Positions 26,152 to 38,796 are shown, counted from the stretch's first letter. The stretch: 64,000 nt of DNA from Hymenobacter sp. GOD-10R (GCF_035609205.1 NZ_CP141184.1:2322501-2386500); one strand, 5' to 3'. The notes: generated by a model from the sequence alone, not told the origin. Numbers and translations are program-made.

Positions 26152-26802
26152 ATGGCAACCGCAACCAAAGCACCTGCGAAGAAAGCAACCCCTAAAGCAT
26201 CAAACGATCAAGCTGAGCAAAGCAACCCTGCTGTTAGCGTTCAGCCTATCCTCAATCAACAAAAGTTAGCTCCTGCTCCCTTGCAGCGCTTCGGCACCGT
26301 ATCGCAGCGCCTCCCCATCGGCCTCGACGAGAATGTGCGCCAAGAGAGTGTAGACATGTTGAACCTGCTGCTAGCGGACACTTGCTCGCTGCGCGACATG
26401 TACAAAAAACACCATTGGCAGGTAGTAGGCCCTACGTTTTACCAACTACACTTGCTCTACGACAAGCACTACGAAGAGCAAGATGCCCTAATCGACCAGA
26501 TTGCGGAGCGTATTCAAATCTTGGGAGGCATCGCAGTAGCCATGGCTGCCGATATTGCCGAAACCACCAGCATTCCTCGTCCTCCACGCGACCGGGAAGA
26601 AGCTCCAATCCAAGTTTCGCGCTTGTTGGAAGCACACCAGATCATTCTGAAAAACTGCCACGAGTTCGCCAAAAGAGCTGCTGATAGCGGCGACGATGGC
26701 ACCAACGACTTGATCGTGAGCAATGTAATGCGCACGAATGAACTGCAAGTGTGGTTTGTATCGGAGCACGTAGTTGATTCGCCCCTAGCGCAAGCCGAGT
26801 AG
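26152..26802 (+). CDS. dps: Dps, DNA-protecting ferritin-like protein
   Basis: A 216-residue Dps-family mini-ferritin that stores iron and protects DNA from peroxide-driven damage. The first 25 residues are a Lys/Ala/Pro-rich tail (KAPAKKATPK), the kind that binds DNA in other Dps proteins. The ferroxidase residues fall with exactly the spacing of E. coli Dps: H88, H100, D104, D115 and E119 in KHHWQVVGP, LHLLYDKHYEEQDALIDQIAERI. It is longer than the usual 160-180 residues only because of the N-terminal tail. It is convergent with a low-affinity iron permease gene, with which it shares a terminator, a sensible iron-handling neighbourhood. Confidence 0.93.
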   Translation: MATATKAPAKKATPKASNDQAEQSNPAVSVQPILNQQKLAPAPLQRFGTVSQRLPIGLDENVRQESVDMLNLLLADTCSLRDMYKKHHWQVVGPTFYQLHLLYDKHYEEQDALIDQIAERIQILGGIAVAMAADIAETTSIPRPPRDREEAPIQVSRLLEAHQIILKNCHEFAKRAADSGDDGTNDLIVSNVMRTNELQVWFVSEHVVDSPLAQAE

Positions 26803-26824
26803 AAAGCTTTAGTAGCTTGATAAA

Positions 26825-26866
26825 AACAAAAAGCCCTGCTTCTAGCCAGAAGCAGGGCTTTTTGTT
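26825..26866. terminator. Bidirectional terminator, dps / iron permease
   Basis: Perfect 19-bp inverted repeat (26825-26843 and 26848-26866, loop AGCC) with A-run on the left and T-run on the right, so it works for both convergent genes. Confidence 0.88.
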
Positions 26867-26881
26867 GAATAATTGCCGTGC

Positions 26882-27346
26882 TTAATCACGATGAGCACTC
26901 AACTTCTCGGCATGATTCTCTTCCGCTTCCTCTACTGAGTGCGTCTGACCTAGGTCATTGTCGAGCTTTGCCTTTTCTGCCAACAAGCAATAGTATTGGT
27001 GAATGAGGTTGATTTCGCTTTCGGTAAAGTCCTGGGCATTAATCAGGCGGTTACTTGCGCCCTTAGTAGCTGCGATGAGTTCGTTGAGCTTCAGGTGCAG
27101 TACAAGAGAATCTTTGTTTTGCGCCCGCTGGATCAAAAAGACCATCAGGAAGGTGATGATGGTCGTGCCGGTATTAATGACAAGCTGCCAAGTTTCCGAG
27201 TAGTGAAAAATAGGTCCTACAGCAGCCCAGATAACAACAAGCGCCAATGCGCTACTGAAGGCTATCGTAGAGCCGGAAAACTTAGTAATACTTTCAGCGA
27301 AGCTGGCAAAAAAGGACGAAGACGCGGAGGAGGGCTTGGTGAGCAT
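26882..27346 (-). CDS. Low-affinity iron permease family protein
   Basis: A 154-residue inner-membrane protein of the family related to yeast Fet4. Two hydrophobic helices (STIAFSSALALVVIWAAVGPIF and VINTGTTIITFLMVFLIQ) are followed by the diagnostic RAQNKDSLVLHLKLNELI motif and an acidic, soluble C-terminus. The bacterial proteins are far shorter than Fet4 and may work as oligomers; metal transport is inferred from family membership. The C-terminal ALEKA.../EEAEENHAEK region is charged and probably helical. Its convergent partner is dps. Confidence 0.82.
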   Translation of the reverse strand: MLTKPSSASSSFFASFAESITKFSGSTIAFSSALALVVIWAAVGPIFHYSETWQLVINTGTTIITFLMVFLIQRAQNKDSLVLHLKLNELIAATKGASNRLINAQDFTESEINLIHQYYCLLAEKAKLDNDLGQTHSVEEAEENHAEKLSAHRD

Positions 27347-27503
27347 AAAAGGGCGTGACTAGGGAGATAGGGGAGGAGAGAAACACGAAAATGCCCTTTG
27401 ATGAATAAATTTCTGATGAAGCTTAGTGGCTGAGTCATAAGCACGAACCTCCGTCGTAGTAGCTAGGCCAAGGGAAAGAAGTAGAAAAAACTAGCTTGGA
27501 TAC

Positions 27504-27534
27504 TTGCACCACGATACCGCAGTAACTACTTTTG
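27504..27534 (+). promoter_or_regulatory. Bacteroidota-type promoter for tRNA-Leu
   Basis: The box TACTTTTG at 27527-27534 matches the -7 consensus TAnnTTTG, and a TTG at 27504-27506 lies 20 bases upstream, matching the -33 element. Transcription would begin near 27541, about 65 bases before the tRNA. Confidence 0.65.
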
Positions 27535-27605
27535 TCCCCACTTCGCCACCTCAGCGAAGCGAGAAGCTCAAAAGCTTCTGTTGAATACCAGACTTAAAGT
27601 CAACT

Positions 27606-27688
27606 GCGCACGTGGTGAAACTGGTAGACACGCCATCTTGAGGGGGTGGTGCCCTCCGGGTGTGGGAGTTCGAATCTCCCCGCGCGCA
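27606..27688 (+). tRNA. tRNA-Leu (anticodon GAG)
   Basis: A class II tRNA of 83 bases without encoded CCA. The D-arm GGTGAAACTGGTAGACAC is typical of tRNA-Leu. The anticodon stem CCATC/GGTGG encloses the loop TTGAGGG with anticodon GAG, which reads CUC and CUU. A long variable arm (TGCCCTCCGGGTGT) and a T-arm GGGAG-TTCGAAT-CTCCC follow. The acceptor stem GCGCACG/CGCGCGC has one A-C mismatch at the fifth pair; the discriminator is A. A strong terminator begins three bases later. Confidence 0.93.
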
Positions 27689-27690
27689 CA

Positions 27691-27722
27691 AAAAAGCCCA
27701 ACCATTATTGGTTGGGCTTTTT
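27691..27722. terminator. Bidirectional terminator, tRNA-Leu / NFACT gene
   Basis: Perfect 14-bp stem (27691-27704 and 27709-27722, loop TTAT) with flanking A- and T-runs, between the tRNA and the convergent NFACT gene. Confidence 0.9.
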
Positions 27723-27745
27723 GCTTTCCAACGCTATACGCCAAG

Positions 27746-29293
27746 CTAACTTATGCGCTCAAAAGGGTTAGCGGGTACTACCAGTACTACTTTCTCTCGC
27801 TCTACAATTACGGCGCCTGGCGCCGCCCCCTTGGGTTTGCGCACAAATTTCTTAGGCGTCACCGTGACTGGGCACAATGAGTCGTTTTTGCGCCGCGAGT
27901 ACCAGGCTGCTAGTTGCGCTGCGCGCTCTATCACAGGTTCCGGTACCACCTGCCCGGCTTTGTGCCGCACTACAACGTGTGAACCAGTTACATCTTTCGC
28001 GTGCAGCCAGAGGTCGTCTTTGTGGGCGTAACGCTGGGTGAGCAAATCATTGTTTTGCGCGTTGCGGCCCACCATTATTGTAAAGCCATTGTCTTCAAAT
28101 ACCTTAAACGGTAACTCAGTGACCGTAGGAGCTTTCGTTTCGGGTTGAAGGTTGTGCGTTTTGCGCCAAGCGCGTAGGGCTCGTAGGTCGGTTATAGTAG
28201 TTAGATCCTCCAGTCGCTCCAGGCACCAAAAGGCCTCGGCCTCGCGCCGCTCCACACGCTCTTGTAGCTCCTGAACTTCAATTTTCTGGTTTTTTGCTTT
28301 CCGGTATAAGTTCTGCGCGGTGCGCTGTGGCGTTTCAGTCGCTTTAAGCTTCAGTACGCGTGGCTGGTCTTGGTAAAAGTCATACACCTCTACCTGCGTC
28401 GCACCTACCGGAATCTGGGTCAAATTGGCCATAATTAGATCGGCAGTTTGGCGGTAACCAGCCGTGTGCTCCAGCGCGTGCAAGCGCGTGCGCGCCTGGC
28501 CAGCACTCACAGTGGCTTCTTCGGCTCGCCGCTCCAGGAGTTGACGTACCTGGCGTAGCTCAGTCTCGTAAGCACGCCGACCTAGGTACGTGGGCACAAA
28601 CAACTGGAGGGCTGCAATCGGCTCCGGCGCCAAAGTCTGTTCTATCTCGCCTATAGGCAGCAAACTGAGCCGCGTACGGCCATCCAACATGATTAGGTAG
28701 AAATGAGCTGGGTTCTCCAACTCAGCTACAACAGCCTGTACCATTTCCTCCTTCTGGGTCTGAGAAACTTGGTCATAGCCTTGAGCACGTAGAAAGCGTG
28801 GGGGCAAGTCGCCTAAGCTAGGATATTGCTTGAGCGGGTCTGCTACTGCTGGGAGAGCAACAGAAGTAGGCGCTAGGTCTGCGTCGGCCGCATAGCGTTG
28901 GTGGAATAGCTCGGCTGGGGCGTCAGGTGCCGGTCGGAAGACAGCATTGGGACGTGGCCCGTAAAGTTTAATTAAGAGCGTAGCGCCGTCGGTGAGGGTA
29001 AGAGTAAGTACCCGGTCATTTGGAAAAACACCGAAGCTAGCTACCGTGCGCCCTAATAAGCCGGGCAGCAAATCAACTGAGTTGGTACGGGCTCTATTAA
29101 ATGTTTCCGGTAGTGCCAGCACTGGAAAACTAGCCGAAAGCTGCGCACGTAGCCAGAATTCCTGCGAACCATTTTCCAACCCGATTACTAACTCATCCTT
29201 CTCTTGTGAAAAGCAGGTGACTATGCTATAGCCAGCTAGCTTCTGCGTGAGAGCCGGTGCCAACTGGCGTAAGAAGTAATAGTTATTATGCAT
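27746..29293 (-). CDS. NFACT/RqcH-type protein
   Basis: A 515-residue protein of the NFACT (Tae2/NEMF/RqcH) family, acting on stalled 50S ribosomes in ribosome-associated quality control, where RqcH recruits tRNA-Ala for C-terminal alanine tailing. The N-terminal NFACT-N-like region covers about 1-190 (MHNNYYFLRQLAPALTQKL, GPRPNAVFR). Coiled-coil segments span about 240-380, and the NFACT-R RNA-binding domain is near 395-510 (NGFTIMVGRNAQNND, DLWLHAKDVTGSHVV, NPFERI). The Asp-Leu-Trp-Leu-His-Ala-Lys block is the family hallmark. It is shorter than Firmicute RqcH (about 570), as usual in Bacteroidota. The older label 'fibronectin-binding protein' for this family should be disregarded. Confidence 0.87.
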   Translation of the reverse strand: MHNNYYFLRQLAPALTQKLAGYSIVTCFSQEKDELVIGLENGSQEFWLRAQLSASFPVLALPETFNRARTNSVDLLPGLLGRTVASFGVFPNDRVLTLTLTDGATLLIKLYGPRPNAVFRPAPDAPAELFHQRYAADADLAPTSVALPAVADPLKQYPSLGDLPPRFLRAQGYDQVSQTQKEEMVQAVVAELENPAHFYLIMLDGRTRLSLLPIGEIEQTLAPEPIAALQLFVPTYLGRRAYETELRQVRQLLERRAEEATVSAGQARTRLHALEHTAGYRQTADLIMANLTQIPVGATQVEVYDFYQDQPRVLKLKATETPQRTAQNLYRKAKNQKIEVQELQERVERREAEAFWCLERLEDLTTITDLRALRAWRKTHNLQPETKAPTVTELPFKVFEDNGFTIMVGRNAQNNDLLTQRYAHKDDLWLHAKDVTGSHVVVRHKAGQVVPEPVIERAAQLAAWYSRRKNDSLCPVTVTPKKFVRKPKGAAPGAVIVEREKVVLVVPANPFERIS

Positions 29294-29721
29294 GAGATGA
29301 TGCCATAGCTTGGTTAGTACAACCTCGCAGACGTTTCGTAAAAAGTAGGGTGAGTAGCACCAAATTAGGACAGATTATTGTACATAGCTGCTACTACAAG
29401 TCATGTTTTAAAGATTGTAGTTCTTAGTAGGAATATATTTTAGTAGAATCTTGAGCTAACAGCTAAATAACTTATTAATAGTTATAGAATAAAATACTGA
29501 CAAAGCAGCAAATTTATCTTACTATAAATAGAGTATGGTTGCTCTTTCAGAAAGAGATCTACACGCAAGTCATTATAAGGTATGAGCAAGCTATTTTAGT
29601 ATGCAATACACAAGTGTGTTTAATTAAATATTAAAATAAATATATTTTTTATTTTATCTTATTAATCAGTTATTAACCTCCTCGCATTTTACTTCTAACC
29701 TATAAACACACACTGATTTTC
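29294..29721. other. Long AT-rich intergenic region
   Basis: A 428-base divergent gap, strongly AT-rich from about 29390 onward and rich in TTATTAA- and AAATA-type strings. No gene, RNA or clear promoter was recognised. With the AT-rich gene that follows, it probably belongs to an acquired segment. Confidence 0.45.
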
Positions 29722-30513
29722 ATGCAAGCATTAAAGAATCTGGCAAAGAAGTTTGTTGCCCTCAAAGCCCAGGAGAACGTAGTACCATTAGAGAAATTGG
29801 TTTACCTAGGGTCCAACTTCCAAGGGTATTACGTTCCTGATAATTATCTAAACGCCTGTTCCATTTGCTATTGTGTAGGAGCAGGTGTTGATATTTCCTT
29901 GGATGTTGAGTTGGCTACTATGTTCAACGCCCAGGTATTTATTTTCGATCCGATGCCTTATGCTTTGGATCATTTTAACACATTAATTGAAAAAACAGAG
30001 CGAGGTGAAAAATTCAGCGCGAGTGGGGGAGATGGTAAATACATTTATACAGTAAAACGTTCGCAGTTTGATACTATCCAATTCCTCGCAACTGGTGTTT
30101 GGAATGAAAAGAAAATAGTTAAGTTTTACTCTCCATCTAAAGAAAATTATCCTGGACACTCAATTACAAATCTTCAAAAAACCGAAGATTACATTGAAGC
30201 TCCAGTAGATAAGTTGGTGAACATCATGCAAAGCTTAAATCACCAGCATATAGATCTATTAAAAATAGAAATAGAGGGCTCTGAATACGTAGTAATCGAA
30301 GACCTACTTCGTGACCAGCTAGATATCAGAGTCATCTTGGTGGAGTTTGATGAATTTCACCATCGGGAGGGTAAAGTACTAGCTACGATAAACCGTATCA
30401 ACCAGACTACTAATAAGCTTCTCAAAGCTGGCTACAAGCTGGTGCATTCTCTTAGCTTTTACAAGCGTACGTTTGTTAGAGCTGATGTATTTGACGCTTT
30501 GAAAAATAAGTAG
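29722..30513 (+). CDS. FkbM family methyltransferase, AT-rich
   Basis: A 263-residue SAM-dependent methyltransferase of the FkbM family. The SAM-binding start is SICYCVGAGVDISLDVEL (about residues 47-64), the acidic residue follows in VFIFDPMP, and the characteristic DLLKIEIEGSEYVVI (FkbM consensus DLLKIDIEGxE) is near 170-185. Such enzymes usually methylate sugars of exopolysaccharide, LPS O-antigen or glycans. Base and codon use are clearly AT-richer than in the neighbours (many AAA, ATA, TTA codons), and the upstream gap is AT-rich too, suggesting acquisition by transfer. No glycosyltransferase lies next to it; one is found 5.5 kb away. Confidence 0.82.
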   Translation: MQALKNLAKKFVALKAQENVVPLEKLVYLGSNFQGYYVPDNYLNACSICYCVGAGVDISLDVELATMFNAQVFIFDPMPYALDHFNTLIEKTERGEKFSASGGDGKYIYTVKRSQFDTIQFLATGVWNEKKIVKFYSPSKENYPGHSITNLQKTEDYIEAPVDKLVNIMQSLNHQHIDLLKIEIEGSEYVVIEDLLRDQLDIRVILVEFDEFHHREGKVLATINRINQTTNKLLKAGYKLVHSLSFYKRTFVRADVFDALKNK

Positions 30514-30535
30514 AGCATAAGTGTCACGTATAGCT

Positions 30536-31303
30536 TTACAGCTGTACGCGCAAACCATCGTAGGCCAGACGAACAAAATCAGGCAGGGTCGCTTCCACTT
30601 CGCGGTGGCGACCTAGCATGTGGCTAATGTGTGTAAGGTATGCTCGTTGCGGAGCTAGGTCCTCCAGAATAGCTACAGCTTCAGGGAGCGAAAAATGGGA
30701 GATGTGTGGTTCATTCCGCAAGGCGTTTAACACAATAACCTCGGAACCACGCATTTGCTCTAACGCTTCCGGTGCCAGATAATTAGCATCTGTTACGTAA
30801 GTAAAACCGCCAATACGAAAGCCGAGTACCGGCAGCTTATAGTGGAGAGCTCGAATAGGCTGCACCTCTACGCCCTGAACCAAGAAGCTAGCTTTGTCAC
30901 TCTCAAGCGGCATAAGCTGCACTTGTGGTACGCCTGGGTATTTTTTATCGGCAAAAATGTAAGCAAATTCTTGCTTCAATTGCGCCAGTACCCGCGGCTC
31001 AGCATACACAGGCATATCTTGCCGTTGCCGAAAATTGTAAGCCCGGATGTCATCAAGGCCAGCCGTGTGATCCTTGTGCTCGTGCGTGAACAGCAGCGCA
31101 TCTAAATGGTCAATCCGTTCGCGTAGCACCTGCTGGCGAAAGTCAGGGCCAGAATCAATAATGAGGCTTTTGCCTTGTACCTGCAAGTGGACTGAGACCC
31201 GCAGACGTTTGTCGCGGTAGTCTATGGAGCGGCACACGGCGCATGTGCACCCAATGACCGGGACGCCCTGAGAAGTGCCAGTGCCGAGAAAAGTGATTTC
31301 CAT
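30536..31303 (-). CDS. MBL-fold metallohydrolase, PhnP-like
   Basis: A 255-residue metallo-beta-lactamase-fold hydrolase of the PhnP / phosphodiesterase branch. MEITFLGTGTSQGVPVIGC is the typical start; the paired cysteines C19-x-C21-x-x-C24 (CTCAVC) are found in PhnP-type proteins. The metal motif is FTHEHKDHTAGLDD, and further ligands lie in ALHYK, TYVTDANY and the last THISH. It is annotated broadly as an MBL hydrolase; PhnP cleaves cyclic ribose phosphodiesters, but without other phn genes here the substrate is unknown. No signal peptide, so cytoplasmic. It ends 22 bases from the convergent FkbM gene. Confidence 0.85.
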   Translation of the reverse strand: MEITFLGTGTSQGVPVIGCTCAVCRSIDYRDKRLRVSVHLQVQGKSLIIDSGPDFRQQVLRERIDHLDALLFTHEHKDHTAGLDDIRAYNFRQRQDMPVYAEPRVLAQLKQEFAYIFADKKYPGVPQVQLMPLESDKASFLVQGVEVQPIRALHYKLPVLGFRIGGFTYVTDANYLAPEALEQMRGSEVIVLNALRNEPHISHFSLPEAVAILEDLAPQRAYLTHISHMLGRHREVEATLPDFVRLAYDGLRVQL

Positions 31304-31332
31304 CTATTGAATAGCTAAACGATTATATGAGC

Positions 31333-31377
31333 AAATGGTTGACTACCCTAATTACATGTTAGGATGGTCAACCATTT
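31333..31377 (-). terminator. Imperfect hairpin after the CheY-like gene
   Basis: A 19-bp stem with two mismatches (31333-31351 and 31359-31377), outer arm AAATGGTTGAC. It lies just downstream of the REC gene at 31400 on the - strand. No strong T-run, so termination is probable but not certain. Confidence 0.55.
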
Positions 31378-31399
31378 ACTTATTTAGCAATTCAACGGG

Positions 31400-31777
31400 T
31401 TATCCCACGTACTGCTTCACCACGCGTACTAATGCGTCGAAGTCGAGGGGCTTAGGCAAATAATCTGTAACGCCAGCCTCTTTAAACTGCTCCATCGAGT
31501 AGTTGTTGGCGTTACCGGTGATGGCAATAATCGGTAATTGGGCAATACGCGGATCTGAATGACGACGGATCTCGCGAGTGCACTCCATACCATCCTTCAC
31601 GGGAATATTGATATCCATCAGAACACAGTCGATCGGTTGTGCTTCTACTTGCTTAATAACCTCACCGCCGTTCTTGGCCGACACAATGCGATAACGCTGC
31701 AGTTCTAGGATCTTTTTAGTTAGGTTCAAAATAACGGAGCTATCCTCCGCAATTAGGATTGTTTTAGAATCGGCCAT
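31400..31777 (-). CDS. CheY-like single-domain response regulator
   Basis: A 125-residue receiver: IAEDSS acidic pocket, phospho-acceptor Asp in CVLMDINIPVKDG, Thr in AITGNAN, Lys in YLPKPLDFD. No output domain. The sequence is closest in style to receivers of hybrid kinases (DINIPVKDGMECTREIRR). It lies 57 bases downstream of the 1355-residue hybrid kinase on the same strand, so the two are almost certainly co-transcribed, and it may accept phosphate from that kinase's HPt domain. Confidence 0.9.
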   Translation of the reverse strand: MADSKTILIAEDSSVILNLTKKILELQRYRIVSAKNGGEVIKQVEAQPIDCVLMDINIPVKDGMECTREIRRHSDPRIAQLPIIAITGNANNYSMEQFKEAGVTDYLPKPLDFDALVRVVKQYVG

Positions 31778-31834
31778 GGAAATGAAATTAGAAATGCCGG
31801 GTATGGTGGATGAATAAAGTGTTACGTTGTTGAG

Positions 31835-35902
<4,068 letters not shown>

Positions 35903-36038
35903 TGATAAGGACGGCAACGACCCCTTGTTCAAGGTAAACAGGCGCCTCGATTTTACCCCTAAATTTGTCGAAAATATCCCAGATAAGTTCTTTTGTCTGT
36001 GATAGACTACACGAAAAAATGGAGCAAGAATATTCTTT

Positions 36039-37166
36039 ATGAGTTTAGTACTATTTACAGTTACGACTGATTTGAATTATGATCAACGAATGCAGCGTAT
36101 CTGTAGTAGCTTGGCCAGTCATGGCTACGAGGTACTATTAGTTGGAAGAGTATTGCCCACTTCTTTACCCCTAGCTCCGCAACCATACCGACAGCATCGT
36201 TTGCGCTGTTGGCGCACGAAAGGGAAGTTGTTTTATTTGGAATTTAACCTGCGGCTTTTCTTCTTTTTACTGCGCCAGCAAGCAGCTGTTTGGTGCGCCA
36301 TCGACCTCGACACAGCGCTTCCTGTGTGGCTGCGCGCTATGCTAGGTGGGCAACCTTTTGTGTATGATGCCCATGAGTTATTCACGGAAATGCCAGAGGT
36401 GGTGGCGCGTCCCATTGTTCGGCGCCTGTGGCGTTTAGTAGAGCAGATAGTGGTGCCGCGCGCTACTCTCGCCTACACCGTAGGACCAGCACTAGCAAGG
36501 CTGTTTGAGCAACGGTACGGCCGACCATTTGAAGTGATTCGTAACATCAGCTGGCTTGCCGAATCGAAGTTGCCACCCGCACCCATGGCGGCGCCCGCTG
36601 GTGGCTACATTCTTTATCAAGGTGTGTTGAACGTCGGGCGGGGGCTGGAAGCGCTACTGGATGCCATGCCGCAGGTAGCAGGAAGATTAGTACTCTGCGG
36701 AGAAGGCGACTTGTCGGTAGCGCTACGAGAGCGGGCTGCGCACCTAGGGTTATTAGCTAGCGGGAAAGTAGAATTTAAAGGCTTTGTGCGGCCCGAGCAA
36801 TTGCGGGAGATAACACGCCAAGCGGCAGTAGGAGTGATGCTATTGGAGCCCCAAGGGTTGAGCTACTACTATTCCTTGGCGAACAAGTTCTTCGACTATT
36901 TGCATGCTGGAATACCACAAATAGTAGTCGACTTTCCGGAGTATCGGCAGCTGAATGACCAGTACGAAGTGGCTGAAGTAGTAGAGCTAACTTCCGGCGC
37001 TATTGCAGGAGCACTCAACCGATTGCTGCGCGACGAGCCTAGCCGCTATCATCAGCTGGCTACTAACTGCCGCCGTGCGCGTCTTGAATTGAACTGGCAA
37101 CGTGAAGAGCAACACTTATTAGCGCTCTATGCGTCGCTTAAGAAACCACAACCCGTATCTATATGA
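36039..37166 (+). CDS. Glycosyltransferase (GT4-like)
   Basis: A 375-residue glycosyltransferase of the GT-B fold. The N-terminal half shows FTVTTDLNYDQRMQRICSSLASHGYEV, the usual start of GT4 enzymes, and a DAHELFTEMPE acceptor-side motif near residue 108. The C-terminal half shows YILYQGVLNVGRGLEALLDAM, LVLCGEGDL, and a donor-binding segment LLEPQGLSYYYSLANKFFDYLHAGIP, where the E-x7-E motif would fall. It likely transfers a sugar from a nucleotide donor onto a cell-surface glycan or lipid. Its stop overlaps the miaA start (ATGA), implying translational coupling, although the functions are unrelated. Confidence 0.82.
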   Translation: MSLVLFTVTTDLNYDQRMQRICSSLASHGYEVLLVGRVLPTSLPLAPQPYRQHRLRCWRTKGKLFYLEFNLRLFFFLLRQQAAVWCAIDLDTALPVWLRAMLGGQPFVYDAHELFTEMPEVVARPIVRRLWRLVEQIVVPRATLAYTVGPALARLFEQRYGRPFEVIRNISWLAESKLPPAPMAAPAGGYILYQGVLNVGRGLEALLDAMPQVAGRLVLCGEGDLSVALRERAAHLGLLASGKVEFKGFVRPEQLREITRQAAVGVMLLEPQGLSYYYSLANKFFDYLHAGIPQIVVDFPEYRQLNDQYEVAEVVELTSGAIAGALNRLLRDEPSRYHQLATNCRRARLELNWQREEQHLLALYASLKKPQPVSI

Positions 37167-38098
37167 GTGCCTTACTGCGTCCTGCTGAGCCAACGTTGCT
37201 GGTGGTAGCTGGCCCGACTGCCGTGGGCAAAACTGCTTTGTGCGTGCAGTTAGCGCAACACTACCAAACTGAAATTGTGTCGGCTGACTCGCGGCAGTTT
37301 TTTCGGGAGTTAAGTATTGGCACCGCTAAGCCCACCTCTGAAGAAATGCAAGGCGTGCCGCATCACTTCATTGACTCGCATAGCATCAGTGAAGACTATA
37401 ATGCTGGCCGCTTTGAAGAGGATGCATTGCAAGTTTTGACGGAGCTATTCCAACGGCATCAGCTTGTCATCCTGACGGGTGGCTCGGGTTTGTACCTGCA
37501 AGCCGTGACCGAAGGGCTCGATGAGATGCCCATAACTGACCCCGAAGTACGTGCCGCACTTCAGCGCGAACTACAAGACCTAGGTCTGGAAACGCTGGTA
37601 GCAGAGCTAGCCCGCCTCGACCCAGTAACATATGCCCGCATTGACCGCCAGAATCCGCAGCGCGTTGTGCGGGCGCTGGAAGTTACCCGCAGTACAGGGC
37701 AGCCTTTTTCGAGCTTTCATACCCGCAAAAGCGAGACAGCCCGACCATTTCGCACCCTGAAAGTGGTACTCAACCGCGAGCGAGAAGAGCTGTATCAGCG
37801 CATTGACCAGCGGGTAGATCAGATGCTCGCCGCCGGGTTGCTGGCCGAAGTAGAAGGCTTGCTGCCGTACCGCCACCACAATGCGCTGCAAACGGTTGGT
37901 TACAAAGAGATATTTGATTACCTCGACGGCCTCTACGACTGGCCCGAAACCGTGCGCTTGCTCAAGCGCAACACTCGGCACTACGCCAAACGCCAGCTCA
38001 CTTGGTTTCGACGTGACCCAGCGTACACCTGGCTGCATCCGGATGAGGCTGAAGCGCAGATCACCAAGCTATTAGCGGAGCGAGATGCCTCGGTTTAG
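37163..38098 (+). CDS. miaA: tRNA dimethylallyltransferase MiaA
   Basis: A 311-residue enzyme that adds dimethylallyl to A37 of tRNAs reading UNN codons. The P-loop GPTAVGKT lies at 17-24, followed by IVSADSRQFFRELSIGTAKP (the DSRQ motif typical of MiaA), VPHHFID, AGRFEEDA, LTGGSGLYLQAV and the C-terminal tRNA-binding blocks LQTVGYKEIFDYLDG and RNTRHYAKRQLTWFR. It is complete and of usual length. The start overlaps the upstream glycosyltransferase stop by 4 bases. Its stop overlaps, by 4 bases, the stop of the convergent outer-membrane protein gene. Confidence 0.95.
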   Translation: MSALLRPAEPTLLVVAGPTAVGKTALCVQLAQHYQTEIVSADSRQFFRELSIGTAKPTSEEMQGVPHHFIDSHSISEDYNAGRFEEDALQVLTELFQRHQLVILTGGSGLYLQAVTEGLDEMPITDPEVRAALQRELQDLGLETLVAELARLDPVTYARIDRQNPQRVVRALEVTRSTGQPFSSFHTRKSETARPFRTLKVVLNREREELYQRIDQRVDQMLAAGLLAEVEGLLPYRHHNALQTVGYKEIFDYLDGLYDWPETVRLLKRNTRHYAKRQLTWFRRDPAYTWLHPDEAEAQITKLLAERDASV

Positions 38099-38733
38099 AA
38101 CCGCCGACCTAGCTTCAACTGCAATGCTGCTAGGGAATTGCCAAAGGTGTCGTTCTGGAACGAAGCTTTGCCACCAATTAACCACTTTCGGTTCTGATCT
38201 AATGCTACGTCAAGGTTAAGAGAGAACAGGTAGCCGACGTGCAAACCACGCTCGTGGTCGAGGCGTACTGTTTGGGTACCCGTTGTGAAATCCCCATAAT
38301 TTTCAGGGGCACCATATCGATTGGAATAGCCAATGTATCCGCCACCACCTAGGGCAAATAGTACCTGCTTATCGTTGCCAAAAGGATACACGTAGATTTC
38401 CTGCTCTACGTTGGCTGCCTCGTAGCTCATTACGAAAGGAATGTTGATGCCAACTCCTATGCTATTGAGTGAAGTACTGTAGATCGTATTAATCGACTCA
38501 CTACTACCCGCCACAAAAGCCAAGCGCGTGCCTGTACCTAGGTAGCGACCAAATAGCGGCGCGTACTCTACATGTGCTTTGAAACACATATAATCTCCGG
38601 TGCCCATACCTGCCGAACCTAGGCCTAGCTGCCAAGTGGCGCGGGCAAGTGGAATAGAAAAGTCCTGGGAAAGAGCGGGAAGGGCAGCGCTCAGTAATGC
38701 GGCTAAACTGATTGTGCGGTAGAAGTTAAACAT
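38095..38733 (-). CDS. Outer-membrane beta-barrel-like protein of unknown role
   Basis: A 212-residue protein with a signal peptide (MFNFYRTISLAALLSAALPALSQ, cleavage probable after SQ). It has alternating polar/hydrophobic strands rich in Gly, Tyr and Phe (LFALGGGGYIGYSNRYG, HVGYLFSLNLDVAL) and a C-terminal ...ALQLKLGRRF ending in phenylalanine, as in BamA-inserted barrels. It is probably an 8-stranded small barrel, similar to many uncharacterised Bacteroidota surface proteins. No enzyme or adhesin motif was seen. It is convergent with miaA, and the stops of the two genes share bases 38095-38098. Confidence 0.68.
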   Translation of the reverse strand: MFNFYRTISLAALLSAALPALSQDFSIPLARATWQLGLGSAGMGTGDYMCFKAHVEYAPLFGRYLGTGTRLAFVAGSSESINTIYSTSLNSIGVGINIPFVMSYEAANVEQEIYVYPFGNDKQVLFALGGGGYIGYSNRYGAPENYGDFTTGTQTVRLDHERGLHVGYLFSLNLDVALDQNRKWLIGGKASFQNDTFGNSLAALQLKLGRRF

Positions 38734-38796
38734 AGGTAGTAATAGAATGAGAGTGATTTATAGTAGTGGCAAAGTATTGATTTAGAGTATAAAAAA

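Noticed and set aside
27746..29293. Fibronectin-binding adhesin
   Set aside because: That is a historic label for NFACT proteins; there is no signal peptide, and the NFACT-R RNA-binding motif points to ribosome quality control.
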